A stretch of 44,823 nt of DNA. It comes from Oscillospiraceae bacterium (GTDB taxonomy: Bacteria; Bacillota; Clostridia; Oscillospirales; Oscillospiraceae). Both the position numbers and the translations under genes were made by a program. The DNA lies in the NCBI GenBank assembly GCA_009785525.1, contig WQWC01000013.1, positions 1 to 44,823 of the forward strand. The letters are read 5' to 3'. Positions 32,074 to 40,660 of this stretch are shown here, piece after piece. Under the pieces are notes generated by a model. The model did not search any database. It was not told the DNA's origin and saw only the letters and a program-made list of their open reading frames with translations. Each line of letters starts with the position of its first letter. The first letter of the stretch is position 1.

Positions 32074-32961
32074 TTAATTCGTGTACCCAAAATTTTTCAT
32101 AACCGTGCGGCTATCGCGCCAGTTTTCTTTTACTTTGACCCATGTCTGCAAAAAGACCTTTGTACCCATGAACCGCTCAATATCATGTCTCGAAAGCTCC
32201 CCGATTCTTTTTAGCATCATGCCTTTTTTGCCGATTATCATACCTTTATGACTCGATCTTTCGCAGTAGATCGTCGCTTCGACATCTATAATTTCATTCT
32301 CACGCTCAGAGAATTTTGTGATTTCAACGGCAGTTCCATGCGGTATCTCTTTGTCAAGGCAGATCAGCAGCTTCTCGCGTATGATTTCGGCGATTATCTG
32401 CTTTTCTGGCTGATCTGTTGTCATTCCGTCCGGGAAGAGCTGCGGACCCTCTTTCGCGTAAGATTCAAACAGCTCAACCAATTGCGGTATTCCGTCGCCT
32501 TTTTTCGCCGATATCGGCACAATCGCCTGAAAATTGAACCGCTGTGAATACCGCTCAATTATCGGTAGCGTCATATCCACTCTTACGGTGTCGATCTTAT
32601 TGATTACAAGCGCGGCGGGGACCCGGGCCTGCTCTATGTGTTGAATCAGCAGCTCTTCCTGTGGGCCGATGTTGTCAATGGGTTCAACCAAAAGCGCCAC
32701 CAAATCCACATCCGCGACGCTTTCGCGGACAACGCCGACCATATAGTCTCCGAGTCTGGTCTTTGCCTTGTGGAATCCGGGCGTGTCTAACAGGATTATC
32801 TGTGTGTCGTTATGTGCAAATACGCCGAAAATCCGGTTCCTCGTCGTCTGCGGTTTCGGCGTGACTATTGAGACTTTCTCGCCGATAAGCGCATTTGTAA
32901 GCGTGGATTTTCCGACATTTGGCCTGCCGGCGATTGTTATCATGGCTGTTTTTTTAATCAT
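32074..32961 (-). CDS. era: GTPase Era
   Basis: A 295-residue Era, which binds the 3' end of 16S rRNA during 30S assembly. G1 GRPNVGKS (12-19), G2 region with TTRN, G3 DTPG, G4 NKID and G5 SAKKG are visible, then the C-terminal KH domain with GMIIGKKGMMLK (about 240-251). Its ATG overlaps the ybeY stop (ATGA), so the two are translationally coupled, as is common. Confidence 0.97.
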   Translation of the reverse strand: MIKKTAMITIAGRPNVGKSTLTNALIGEKVSIVTPKPQTTRNRIFGVFAHNDTQIILLDTPGFHKAKTRLGDYMVGVVRESVADVDLVALLVEPIDNIGPQEELLIQHIEQARVPAALVINKIDTVRVDMTLPIIERYSQRFNFQAIVPISAKKGDGIPQLVELFESYAKEGPQLFPDGMTTDQPEKQIIAEIIREKLLICLDKEIPHGTAVEITKFSERENEIIDVEATIYCERSSHKGMIIGKKGMMLKRIGELSRHDIERFMGTKVFLQTWVKVKENWRDSRTVMKNFGYTN

Positions 32962-33449
32962 GTTTTTAATCCCATCTCCGTTATAATTTCCGCTTCACGC
33001 CGACGCATTTTTCGCTTTTCTTCCGCCTCGTCAACATGGTCGTACCCCAGTAAGTGCAGCACTGAATGTATAACCAAGTACGCAGTCTCGCGCTCCCGTG
33101 ATTGCCTGTATTCCCGCGCCTGATGGTCCACACGCTCGGCTGAGAGCATTATGTCTCCCAGCGGCATAAGTCCCGTTTCCGGATCGATGTCTCCCGGCAC
33201 AAACTCACCCGGAGCGAACTCTTGCGCTGGGAATGATAGTACATCCGTCGGCTTGTCTATTCCGCGGAATTCAAGGTTTATTCCGTGTATTCCGTCGTCG
33301 TCGGTTATCAGCACACTCACCTCACAAGGCATGTCCATACCCTCCAGACGAAGCGTTTCTCGGATACAGCGTTTTATCAGCGGAATCGAAAGCCTCACAT
33401 CTGACCGGACTGATTCTGCGTGTTCAACGTAAATCGTGTGCTTCATCAC
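32958..33449 (-). CDS. ybeY: Endoribonuclease YbeY
   Basis: A 163-residue YbeY, a zinc RNase for 16S rRNA 3'-end maturation and rRNA quality control. The zinc motif HSVLHLLGYDH (H-x3-H-x5-H) is complete, and the preceding KPTDVLSFP is the family signature. It overlaps phoH by 4 bases upstream and era by 4 bases downstream; the second Met is an alternative start. Confidence 0.95.
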   Translation of the reverse strand: MMKHTIYVEHAESVRSDVRLSIPLIKRCIRETLRLEGMDMPCEVSVLITDDDGIHGINLEFRGIDKPTDVLSFPAQEFAPGEFVPGDIDPETGLMPLGDIMLSAERVDHQAREYRQSRERETAYLVIHSVLHLLGYDHVDEAEEKRKMRRREAEIITEMGLKT

Positions 33450-34420
33450 GGCTTGCCTTTTGGCTGAGTTTTCTTACCGCGGTTATCATACGCCGCAATT
33501 ATTTTTGACACCAGCTCATGCCTCACAACGTCTGCCCCGGTCAAGTTACATATGGCGATATCTGGGACGCCGGCAAGAACGCGCATCGCATCCTTCAACC
33601 CGCTCTGCTTGTCCGGCGGCAGGTCAATCTGCGTAATGTCGCCGGTTATGACTATCTTTGAGTTGAAGCCAAGCCTGGTTAAAAACATTTTCATCTGCTC
33701 TTTCGATGTGTTTTGCGCCTCGTCTAAAATGATGAATGAATCATCCAGCGTCCTGCCTCTCATGTAAGCCAATGGCGCTACTTCTATATTTCCGCGCTCT
33801 AAGTATTTGTTATATGATTCCGCACCCATAAGCTCAAACAACGCATCATACAGCGGCCGCAGATACGGATCAACCTTGCTTTGCAAGTCCCCGGGCAGGA
33901 ATCCCAGCCTCTCCCCCGCCTCAACCGCCGGGCGTGTTAAAACAATTCTGTTGACTGTTTTCCCACGAAACGCTGCCACGGCGGCGGCGACCGCAAGATA
34001 AGTCTTTCCCGTACCCGCTGGGCCGATTCCAAGCGTTACCGTGTTTCCCATAATAGCGTCTATATACGCCTTTTGTCCCAGCGTCTTCGCCTTTATCGGC
34101 TTACCCTTGGCGGATATGCAGATTACATCCCGTGTGATTTCGCCGATTTTGTCGTCGTTGCCCTCTTTGACGAGGCCGATAATATACCGCACACTGCGCG
34201 GGTCAATCGCCTCGCCTTTCGCGGCAAGCTGCAGCAACCCGTTAATCGCCCGTTCGGCGTAATCGACATTTTCCTCCTCACCCAATAGATTCAGTTCAGA
34301 GTTCCTGTCTGTGATTTTTACCCTCAGCTCGTTTTCTATGAGCCTGAGATTCTCATCGAAAGACCCGAATACGCTGATAATGTTCTCAAGTCTGTCAACA
34401 CTCATAGTTTTTTCACCCAT
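33446..34420 (-). CDS. phoH: PhoH-like ATPase
   Basis: A 324-residue PhoH/YbeZ-type protein: an N-terminal KH-like domain (about 15-75) and a helicase-like ATPase with Walker A GPAGTGKT (about 133-140), Walker B FIILDEAQN (about 224-232) and VITGDxxQIDL (about 249-259). It works with YbeY in RNA processing, matching the 4-base overlap. AAAGGAG lies 10 bases before the ATG. Upstream, where Firmicutes normally have yqfD directly, two accessory genes intervene. Confidence 0.95.
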   Translation of the reverse strand: MGEKTMSVDRLENIISVFGSFDENLRLIENELRVKITDRNSELNLLGEEENVDYAERAINGLLQLAAKGEAIDPRSVRYIIGLVKEGNDDKIGEITRDVICISAKGKPIKAKTLGQKAYIDAIMGNTVTLGIGPAGTGKTYLAVAAAVAAFRGKTVNRIVLTRPAVEAGERLGFLPGDLQSKVDPYLRPLYDALFELMGAESYNKYLERGNIEVAPLAYMRGRTLDDSFIILDEAQNTSKEQMKMFLTRLGFNSKIVITGDITQIDLPPDKQSGLKDAMRVLAGVPDIAICNLTGADVVRHELVSKIIAAYDNRGKKTQPKGKP

Positions 34421-34436
34421 GTATTGATAACTCCTT

Positions 34437-34733
34437 TTATTCGTAATAGTCTATACACGCCCTGTTTTGCATGACAGAGCCTATAAGTGCGCTCATTTTC
34501 TTATGTTCAGGATGGATTTGATAGGCAGTCAAAGCTTCTTCACTCTCGAACAGACTGTTAAGGACGATATCCTTGTTGCTTGAACCAAGCTCATTTATAT
34601 AGACTTTGATTTCAATGACCCCGTCAAAATAAGCCAAGGATTCAAGCCCATGTTTGATTTTCAAGGCGTTTTCTTTGTTTTCAGCTTCTGAAAATCCATC
34701 TTTGTAATTCCATGTTACAATATGCCTCAGCAT
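34437..34733 (-). CDS. Dabb (stress-responsive A/B barrel) protein
   Basis: A 98-residue ferredoxin-like fold of the Dabb family: LRHIVTWNYKDGFSE at the start and FESEEALTAYQIHPEHKK (about 62-79), the family's recognition segment. Single-domain Dabb proteins form dimeric barrels; roles range from stress proteins to small enzymes. It follows fosX by 42 bases, precedes phoH by 16, and is AT-richer than the core genes, so it probably arrived with fosX. Confidence 0.85.
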   Translation of the reverse strand: MLRHIVTWNYKDGFSEAENKENALKIKHGLESLAYFDGVIEIKVYINELGSSNKDIVLNSLFESEEALTAYQIHPEHKKMSALIGSVMQNRACIDYYE

Positions 34734-34775
34734 AATAGCTGCCCCCTCTGCTACAAATTCGCTACGATTTTCTCC

Positions 34776-35183
34776 TCATTTGCCTTGAGAATAACGCACC
34801 AGCCTTTCCTCAAGCGTACCTGTATGCAATTCAAACAGATGATTATCAAAATCATAGAAATATATAGAGCGTCCCTCGCCATCCACGCGGCTTCGTTCCG
34901 GCCTGGTTTCCGCCCCGGTATCCTTGATTCGTGAGATATATTCATCAATTTCACTGTCCTGAATTTTAAACGCAATATGATTATAGGTGCGCTCTCCCTG
35001 CGGTTCACCTTTCATTATACAAATCCAGAGGCCATTTATAAGAAAAAACTTCTCTTCTGATAACGAAAAAGTATTGTCCCCGCTTGAATAGACCTGTTTC
35101 GCGTTAAAAATCTTCTCCAAAAACAGAGATGTGCGTTCCAAGTCTTTAACTATCAAAGTAATATGGCTCAATCCACCAATCAA
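34776..35183 (-). CDS. fosX: Fosfomycin-resistance hydrolase FosX
   Basis: A 135-residue VOC-superfamily metalloenzyme. FosX opens the epoxide ring of fosfomycin with water using Mn(II). All residues known for FosX are at the expected positions: metal ligands H7, H69 and E118, and the general base E44, which distinguishes FosX from the thiol-dependent FosA and FosB. The C-terminal YDFDNHLFELHTGTLEERL is very FosX-like. Translation starts at TTG (35183), preceded by GGAGGG. It lies 15 bases after yqfD in the same direction. Activity on fosfomycin is inferred; some homologues are weak. Confidence 0.9.
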   Translation of the reverse strand: MIGGLSHITLIVKDLERTSLFLEKIFNAKQVYSSGDNTFSLSEEKFFLINGLWICIMKGEPQGERTYNHIAFKIQDSEIDEYISRIKDTGAETRPERSRVDGEGRSIYFYDFDNHLFELHTGTLEERLVRYSQGK

Positions 35184-35198
35184 ACGACTAACCCTCCA

Positions 35199-36425
35199 TC
35201 ATCCACCTTCCACCAATCCCGGCATCATCTGCGCATCATACCATTCCTCTTCCGTGAAATTCCGCGCAACGGCGATCTGCTCAATACACTCCGCTGTCAG
35301 CGTGACCGTTATAACTCCGTTTTCAACCGTCGTCACGAATTGCGAGCTTACGATCTCGCCGTCTCCGATTTCTTCAAGTAACGCGTTCAAGAGGCTCTCT
35401 TGTAAAATCCGCTCCGCATCCGACACGCTGAGGGCAGATATTTGCGGTATGTATTCAACATACTCATTCCGTATCATCGAAACCGGCAATCTGTTTCCCG
35501 TCGGCAACCTGAGATATCCCTCACTTGTGATTCTATCATAATTCGCCATGGAAATTCTACTATTAAAAAATAAATTTATTCTTCTCCCCATAATTACAAC
35601 GGTTCTTCTTGTATGAGTATTCCCCGTATGCTCCTTTATCACTGCCTCAAGCGGCATTTTTGCCGATTTCTCATACCATGTTCTGGCATAGGCCGCCGCT
35701 ATTGCGTGAACAGCTCTTCCGCCGTAGGCGAGGCTGTCCATAAGACCGGTAACTATTATATCCCCTTGTTCGACAACATCCCCGACAGCGATTACCTGCC
35801 TGCCCTCCAGCACACTGACTCGCACTATTTCGCCGGGCTTACCGGCATAGATCATAACCGGCCTTGTTTCGTCGATTATGTCGGGTTTGGGTATCCGCTC
35901 CCTGACAACCACCCGCACGCGGGAGCCATGGATATTGACGGCAACCCACGAAAGCTCCGGTATTCTGATAATCACATCATTCTGCACCATCGCGGTGTCA
36001 ATAGCCGGGCCGAATGACCCCGGGCTAACTCCAAGTTCTTCAAGCGTATCCAGAATCAGCCGCGCGGATATGCTTTCGTTGCCGTGTACACGCATTTCCC
36101 AAATAAAAAGCGACATTGTGTGCACAGCCAGAAGACACAGCACCATTCCGAAGAGCAGAGCATAACGGCGGCGTATTTTTCGCAAAAAAAACGGCACGCC
36201 TGTCTTTTTGATCTGCCTTACCATGAATCCCGCATTTTCCGCCAGTCCCCGCAGCCGTCTGTATCCGCCGATGTGCATATATGCGGTGACGGCGTTTTGC
36301 GAAATCCGTTTTAGCCGCCAGAACTCAATCCCGCTTTGCGCACAAACGTTTACAAACCTCGTGGGATTCGGGCATTCTATTTCAACGCAGATAACCCCGC
36401 GCATAAAGTTTACAGCTTTTTTCAC
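35199..36425 (-). CDS. yqfD: Sporulation protein YqfD
   Basis: A 408-residue YqfD with an N-terminal domain (about 1-85), one membrane helix (about 88-108) and a large extracytoplasmic part with a POTRA-like segment starting VHGNESISARLILDTLEELGV. YqfD is a sporulation (sigma-E) protein of unknown biochemical role. Its partner yqfC ends 6 bases upstream. The C-terminus reads into the fosX ribosome site, so the inserted gene uses the old operon layout. Confidence 0.93.
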   Translation of the reverse strand: MKKAVNFMRGVICVEIECPNPTRFVNVCAQSGIEFWRLKRISQNAVTAYMHIGGYRRLRGLAENAGFMVRQIKKTGVPFFLRKIRRRYALLFGMVLCLLAVHTMSLFIWEMRVHGNESISARLILDTLEELGVSPGSFGPAIDTAMVQNDVIIRIPELSWVAVNIHGSRVRVVVRERIPKPDIIDETRPVMIYAGKPGEIVRVSVLEGRQVIAVGDVVEQGDIIVTGLMDSLAYGGRAVHAIAAAYARTWYEKSAKMPLEAVIKEHTGNTHTRRTVVIMGRRINLFFNSRISMANYDRITSEGYLRLPTGNRLPVSMIRNEYVEYIPQISALSVSDAERILQESLLNALLEEIGDGEIVSSQFVTTVENGVITVTLTAECIEQIAVARNFTEEEWYDAQMMPGLVEGG

Positions 36426-36431
36426 ACCTAT

Positions 36432-36722
36432 TCACCCCGAAAATCGTTCAAATTCAAGCTTCTCTATATACCCCGCGATCAACAGTTCCTCAGCGTTCAT
36501 TGAAATTATCTCCAGCCTGCGCCCGTATACGCGAAGAACCACCGCGCCGCAGTTTATAGTTATAACGGCGTCGTCATAGCCCAGCACACCCCTGTGGCCC
36601 TCAATGTGCATCCGGCGATTGCCTGTCAATGAGAACTTCGGGATTCCGGCAAGCACTTCGCCGGGAAGTTCGAACGCTTCAGACACACGTTCGAGCATTT
36701 TTTTGTGGTTTTTCTTCTGCAT
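36432..36722 (-). CDS. yqfC: Sporulation protein YqfC
   Basis: A 96-residue YqfC (YabP/YqfC family) with the central GHRGVLGYDDAVITIN segment and RRLEIISMNAEELLIAGYI. It is a sigma-E-controlled protein that works with YqfD. The ATG at 36722 follows AGAGAGG; a TTG two codons earlier is less likely. It heads the long minus-strand run. The region upstream to ylbJ (36723-36864) is a divergent control region containing a C-rich/G-rich hairpin repeat. Confidence 0.9.
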   Translation of the reverse strand: MQKKNHKKMLERVSEAFELPGEVLAGIPKFSLTGNRRMHIEGHRGVLGYDDAVITINCGAVVLRVYGRRLEIISMNAEELLIAGYIEKLEFERFSG

Positions 36723-36765
36723 GGGCAAGTCCTCTCTTCCAGTCTTGACTTGTGGGAACTATCCC

Positions 36766-36793
36766 CATTCCCCTTCATGCGTGACGGGGGATG
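36766..36793. repeat. C-rich/G-rich hairpin repeat, second copy
   Basis: An imperfect palindrome (CCCCTTCATGCGTGACGGGGG core) that matches the 2201-2226 block (CCCCTTCGTGCGCGAAGGGGG core) at most positions. It lies in the divergent gap between yqfC and ylbJ, 44 bases from the yqfC start. Confidence 0.5.
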
Positions 36794-36864
36794 TCTCTAT
36801 ATATCTATGCCCAAAGAAGAAAAAATAGGCCAGGCGGCGCATATAGTCTATTGAGGTGTTGTCT

Positions 36865-38037
36865 GTGTCAACAATTTTTCGCAGAAAACATATATATGAT
36901 ATTGCCGTCTGCCTAGCTTTGATAATCGCCGTTACCGCCCTTGTTTTCTTCCCAGATGAATCTATTCTGGCGGCACGTGACGGACTTTCGCTTTGCTTAA
37001 ATGTGATAATACCATCGCTGTTCCCGTTTTTCGTGATTTCTGCCCTTGTCGTTGAAACCGGCATAACCCGACATCTGGGGAAACTGCTGGAGCCTGTTAT
37101 GCGCCCGATATTCAATGTCAGCGGAAGCTGTGCCGCGGCGTTTGTACTCGGCTTCATCGGGGGATATCCCGTTGGGGCGAAAACTGTTATTTCGCTCTAT
37201 GAGAATGGGGATTGCACAAAAACAGAGGCGGAACGTCTATTGTCGTTCTGCAACAATTCCGGACCCGCGTTCATATTCGGCGTGGTCGGCGCGGGCGTGT
37301 TTTCAAGCGGTGTGATCGGACTTGTTCTATATCTGGCGCACACGCTGGCATCTTTGATCGTCGGTGTAATTTTTCGGAACTGGGGAAAAAGCGATACAAG
37401 ACACAAAAATCCGCGCAATAAAAACGCGGCGCACCCACAGGGATTTTCTGCCGCGTTTACAACTTCCGTTAAAGCGTCATCGCAATCAATGCTGAATATA
37501 TGCGGGTTTGTGATATTCTTCACCGTTTTCATCAGGCTGCTTTTTGTCTCCGGATTCATCCCATGGCTTGCCGGGATTATAGGCCTGCTTCTCGGCCCGC
37601 TAGGATTCGACAGCCAGTGGGCGGAACGGCTTTTGACGGGTGTTATTGAACTCTCCTCCGGCGTATGGTCGCTAAATGACGCGGCCGGACAGCTTACGGC
37701 TTCTGTCGCGATGGCGGCATTCATGCTCGGCTGGGCGGGGCTGTCAGTGCATTCTCAAGTGCTGTCGTTTATAGGCAGCAGCGGATTATCCGTGCGCACA
37801 TATATATACGGCAAGCTGTTGCAAGGCATTTTGTCCGCCGGCTTTGTGTTTGTGATCGTGCGGCTTCTTTTTATCGATGCGGTGACGTCAACGTATCTGG
37901 CTGAGCAAGTGACTTACCTGGCCTCGGTCGATTTCGCAACAGCCGGTCTTGTTTCCATACTCGGCGCCGGAATTGTGTTTGTCCTGTTCGTTCTAGGCGC
38001 AAAAAAAGCGGCGGCAAAATCGCAGAGGCGCGCATAA
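36865..38037 (+). CDS. ylbJ: Sporulation integral membrane protein YlbJ
   Basis: A polytopic protein of about 390 residues of the YlbJ family, needed for spore cortex formation in Bacillus. Recognisable segments are LNVIIPSLFPFFVISALVVE, GFIGGYPVGAKTV and CNNSGPAFIFGVVG, with two nucleoside-recognition (Gate) type repeats; about eight membrane helices. GTG at 36865 is chosen because TGAGGTG lies just upstream; GTG at 36856 is inside that site. It is divergent from yqfC, grouping two sporulation loci around one control region. Confidence 0.9.
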   Translation: MSTIFRRKHIYDIAVCLALIIAVTALVFFPDESILAARDGLSLCLNVIIPSLFPFFVISALVVETGITRHLGKLLEPVMRPIFNVSGSCAAAFVLGFIGGYPVGAKTVISLYENGDCTKTEAERLLSFCNNSGPAFIFGVVGAGVFSSGVIGLVLYLAHTLASLIVGVIFRNWGKSDTRHKNPRNKNAAHPQGFSAAFTTSVKASSQSMLNICGFVIFFTVFIRLLFVSGFIPWLAGIIGLLLGPLGFDSQWAERLLTGVIELSSGVWSLNDAAGQLTASVAMAAFMLGWAGLSVHSQVLSFIGSSGLSVRTYIYGKLLQGILSAGFVFVIVRLLFIDAVTSTYLAEQVTYLASVDFATAGLVSILGAGIVFVLFVLGAKKAAAKSQRRA

Positions 38038-38231
38038 TTCAGCATAACGACCAATCCGCCCATTACGGGCAGCTATAGGGGTACAGAGTTTTGTCGCACA
38101 TGGTCAATCCTAACGGCCAATGTGGGGGACGCCGTACCTTCGTCCTGTTCCCACCCCTCGTCCCCCATACTTGAACAAACCCCTCCCCCATGGTATACTG
38201 CTATCATAAAATAATATTTTCGGAGGCCATA
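38038..38231 (+). other. Intergenic region ylbJ-nth
   Basis: A gap of 194 bp. It contains a small hairpin (38058-38061 with 38067-38070) and G-rich/C-rich blocks (GTGGGGGACG near 38123 and CGTCCCCC near 38159) that recall the REP-like family but show no clean doublet. No ORF or tRNA is seen. The end carries CGGAGG, the nth ribosome site. Confidence 0.4.
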
Positions 38232-38891
38232 ATGTTCAATCCCGAAGAAATAAACGAATTAATAAAACGCCTGGAAATTGCTTATCCGGAGCCTTTGTGT
38301 GCACTTGACTACAAAAAGGACTACGAGCTTCTATTCGCCGCGCGGTTGGCGGCGCAATGTACTGACGCGCGGGTAAACACCGTGACCCCCACGCTCTTTG
38401 GCCGGTATCCGACACTTGAAGCGATAGCCTCGGCGGATATCTCCGATGTTGAAGAGATTGTCCACTCCTGCGGTTTTTACAGGACAAAATCCCGCGACAT
38501 TGTCATGGCCGCGGGATTACTTCTATCCGATTTTGGCGGAAAGGTTCCGGATACTATGGAAGAGCTTCTGCGTCTGCCCGGTGTCGGCCGGAAAACGGCC
38601 AACCTGATGCTGGGCGATATACATAAAAAACCGGCCGTTGTGGTGGATACACACTGCATCAGGCTGTCAAACAGAATCGGCCTTGTCAGCACGAAAGACC
38701 CGGTAAAAATCGAAAATGAACTGCGTGCAATCTTGCCGGGCGAGAAATCGTCTGACTTCTGCCACCGCTTAGTTCTGCACGGGCGGGCGGTCTGCACGGC
38801 AAGAAAACCCGCCTGCCCTATTTGCTGTATCAGAGAACTCTGCGATACGGGTAAATCGTTTAGTCCATCTTTAACGGGAAATCAACCTTGA
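38232..38891 (+). CDS. nth: Endonuclease III
   Basis: A 219-residue Nth glycosylase/AP lyase for oxidised pyrimidines. The helix-hairpin-helix LPGVGRKTANLML carries the catalytic Lys, VDTHCIRLSNRIGL the catalytic Asp, and the C-terminal [4Fe-4S] ligands fit C-x6-C-x2-C-x5-C exactly (CTARKPACPIC...C). CGGAGG lies 7 bases before the ATG. Its last 32 bases overlap the end of the convergent N-acetyltransferase gene. Confidence 0.97.
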   Translation: MFNPEEINELIKRLEIAYPEPLCALDYKKDYELLFAARLAAQCTDARVNTVTPTLFGRYPTLEAIASADISDVEEIVHSCGFYRTKSRDIVMAAGLLLSDFGGKVPDTMEELLRLPGVGRKTANLMLGDIHKKPAVVVDTHCIRLSNRIGLVSTKDPVKIENELRAILPGEKSSDFCHRLVLHGRAVCTARKPACPICCIRELCDTGKSFSPSLTGNQP

Positions 38892-39684
38892 GGCCGTAGT
38901 GCTCTTCCAAAGCGCGGCGGAGTTCGTCTTCCGTTTCAATCGTTTTTTCAACAGCGTCCCCGCCCGTGGTGTTGATTTTCAGCACATTCGCATTCAGTGT
39001 TATGTTGCCGGTCTCCGTGACTTTATTAAGCATACGCCCCATCACGAAGCCTGATGTCTTACTTTTTGATTGATATTCGTTCAACGCAATGAAATCCACC
39101 GGGTCCGCCGGCGTTTCGCGGAACAGCAGGACAGTCTCTTTCCCACCATCCACACGTCTGTATAACATTGTACCCTGGGGATGATCTTTTTCAAAGAAAA
39201 ACACGTTTGTGCCGGATGGCTGGTCACTCAGGTCATCAAGCAGCAGCGCGCTTTGCGGAGATGGCCCGCCGAATCCGACATCGGCAAAATATCTCACACC
39301 ATCAATTGTCACAACAATTGCCCTGTGTGAAATCGGCATTACGCGTGTGGCACCCATCATAACCCTGACGGCAATGGGGTAACAGTCGTACCCAAGGCTT
39401 TCTAGCAGCGCCATGAATACGGCGTTCAGCTCAAAACAATACCCTCCCCTGCGGCGGGTCACGACTTTGTCAAAAAGTGACGGAATGTCGATTGGCAAGT
39501 CTCCCCCAACGTCATAGACATCCAGATTCTCAAACGGAACATTCCTTTGGTGTGCCAATATCAGTGCGTCTAAAGTTGCTTTGTCCGGCTTTTGCACAGG
39601 CTCCATCCCGATTCGGTCAAGATACGCCTTGCTGTCCGGCAGTTCAGCCGAAAGCGGATTGAAAAGTTGGTCAAAAAATGACAT
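38860..39684 (-). CDS. Arylamine N-acetyltransferase
   Basis: A 274-residue NAT that moves acetyl from acetyl-CoA to arylamines or hydrazines. The Cys-His-Asp triad is visible: RRGGYCFELN (catalytic Cys), SHRAIV (His) and ADVGFGG (Asp). The early NVPFENLDVYDG-like motif is also kept. The ATG at 39684 follows GGGGG; the frame is open to 39729 without a ribosome site. In gut bacteria such enzymes modify drugs and aromatic amines; the physiological role is unknown. Tail-to-tail overlap with nth. Confidence 0.92.
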   Translation of the reverse strand: MSFFDQLFNPLSAELPDSKAYLDRIGMEPVQKPDKATLDALILAHQRNVPFENLDVYDVGGDLPIDIPSLFDKVVTRRRGGYCFELNAVFMALLESLGYDCYPIAVRVMMGATRVMPISHRAIVVTIDGVRYFADVGFGGPSPQSALLLDDLSDQPSGTNVFFFEKDHPQGTMLYRRVDGGKETVLLFRETPADPVDFIALNEYQSKSKTSGFVMGRMLNKVTETGNITLNANVLKINTTGGDAVEKTIETEDELRRALEEHYGLKVDFPLKMD

Positions 39685-39710
39685 GCTATAAACCCCCATA
39701 AAAAATAATA

Positions 39711-39739
39711 TTGTGATAACATATGACACATGCTATAAT
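39711..39739 (+). promoter_or_regulatory. Sigma-A promoter upstream of the small Cys protein
   Basis: TTGTGA (39711-39716), a 17-bp spacer and TGC-TATAAT (39734-39739), which also has the extended -10 TGn. A second extended TGG-TATAAT lies at 39819-39824 but would leave almost no leader. The downstream gene starts at 39845. Confidence 0.6.
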
Positions 39740-39844
39740 GAAATTAATTATACACAAATTTTGCTCGTGGTGCAAGACTTTGGCCGCGCTGCATGTTATA
39801 CCAACTCTCTGCATATGGTATAATCCGCGAAAGGGTGACTAACG

Positions 39845-40054
39845 ATGCTATTCGACAGTAATATTGAACCTAGCTGCACATACTGCCGTTACGGTGAGGA
39901 TTTGGGGCATGGCGAGGTTGCCTGCCGCAAACGCGGGATAATGGCCAGTCACGGCTATTGCGTACACTTCACCTATGAGCCGACAAAACGTATGCCGCAC
40001 ATAGGGCCGCGGTTCAACAGCGCAGGATATACTAAAGAAGATTTTTCACTTTAG
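39845..40054 (+). CDS. Small four-cysteine protein
   Basis: A 69-residue protein with a CTYC pair (residues 11 and 14) and two further Cys (27 and 39), arranged like a small zinc ribbon. The YEPTKRMPHIGP stretch is typical of a conserved clostridial hypothetical family. AAAGGGTG is the ribosome site. Zinc binding is inferred from the Cys spacing; function unknown. Confidence 0.65.
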   Translation: MLFDSNIEPSCTYCRYGEDLGHGEVACRKRGIMASHGYCVHFTYEPTKRMPHIGPRFNSAGYTKEDFSL

Positions 40055-40093
40055 CCGTATACATATACAGGTCTTTTACCGAACTGCCAGACA

Positions 40094-40570
40094 TTACAGC
40101 TCCTTAATTTCACACGATACAACGCCGTTCTTGATTTCAAGGACGGCGTATGTTTTTTTGCCTGTCGGCGGTCGTGGACGGCCGATACTGCCCGGATTTA
40201 CAAGCACCGTTCCATCATTTATTTCATAGCATGGATTGTGCGTATGGCCGAAAAGCGCAACATCCGTGTTTTTGCTTTTGGCGGCGGCAACGATTAAATT
40301 AGGAGTAGCCGCCACGGCATGCAAATGCCCGTGAGTGATGAAAAACTTTTTCCCGGCAGCCTCAAATTCAAGCGCCTCCGGCCTGTTTGATGTAGGGTCA
40401 CAGTTGCCTTTGACAGCTTTAATAGGTATATCAGGGAACTCCCTCAAGATAGCGGCACAGTCACTGTCATAATCGCCGAGGTGCAGTATAAGCTCCGGAT
40501 TGATTAGGCGCACTGCCTGTATGCACGCAGGCGTATTCCCGTGTGAGTCGGATATCACTAATATTTTCAT
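40094..40570 (-). CDS. Metallophosphoesterase, YfcE family
   Basis: A 158-residue calcineurin-like phosphodiesterase of the YfcE/MJ0936 group. The metal motifs are in order: DSHG (8-11), GDYDSD (about 32-37), GNCD (about 55-58), THGH (about 80-83) and GHTH (about 107-110). Members hydrolyse phosphodiesters in vitro; the natural substrate is unknown. ATG follows GGGAGGTG; six extra in-frame codons upstream are not used. Confidence 0.9.
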   Translation of the reverse strand: MKILVISDSHGNTPACIQAVRLINPELILHLGDYDSDCAAILREFPDIPIKAVKGNCDPTSNRPEALEFEAAGKKFFITHGHLHAVAATPNLIVAAAKSKNTDVALFGHTHNPCYEINDGTVLVNPGSIGRPRPPTGKKTYAVLEIKNGVVSCEIKEL

Positions 40571-40660
40571 AGTCACCTCCCGGCACACGCCGAATATACT
40601 GGATTAGGGCAGATCAAAAACCTTTGGTTTGTCCGCCTTATGAAAGGAGCGGTCATAATT

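Noticed and set aside
36795-36864. Sigma-E-like promoter boxes for yqfC and ylbJ
   Set aside because: CATA-type -10 boxes can be found on both strands, but no -35 at correct spacing was convincing.
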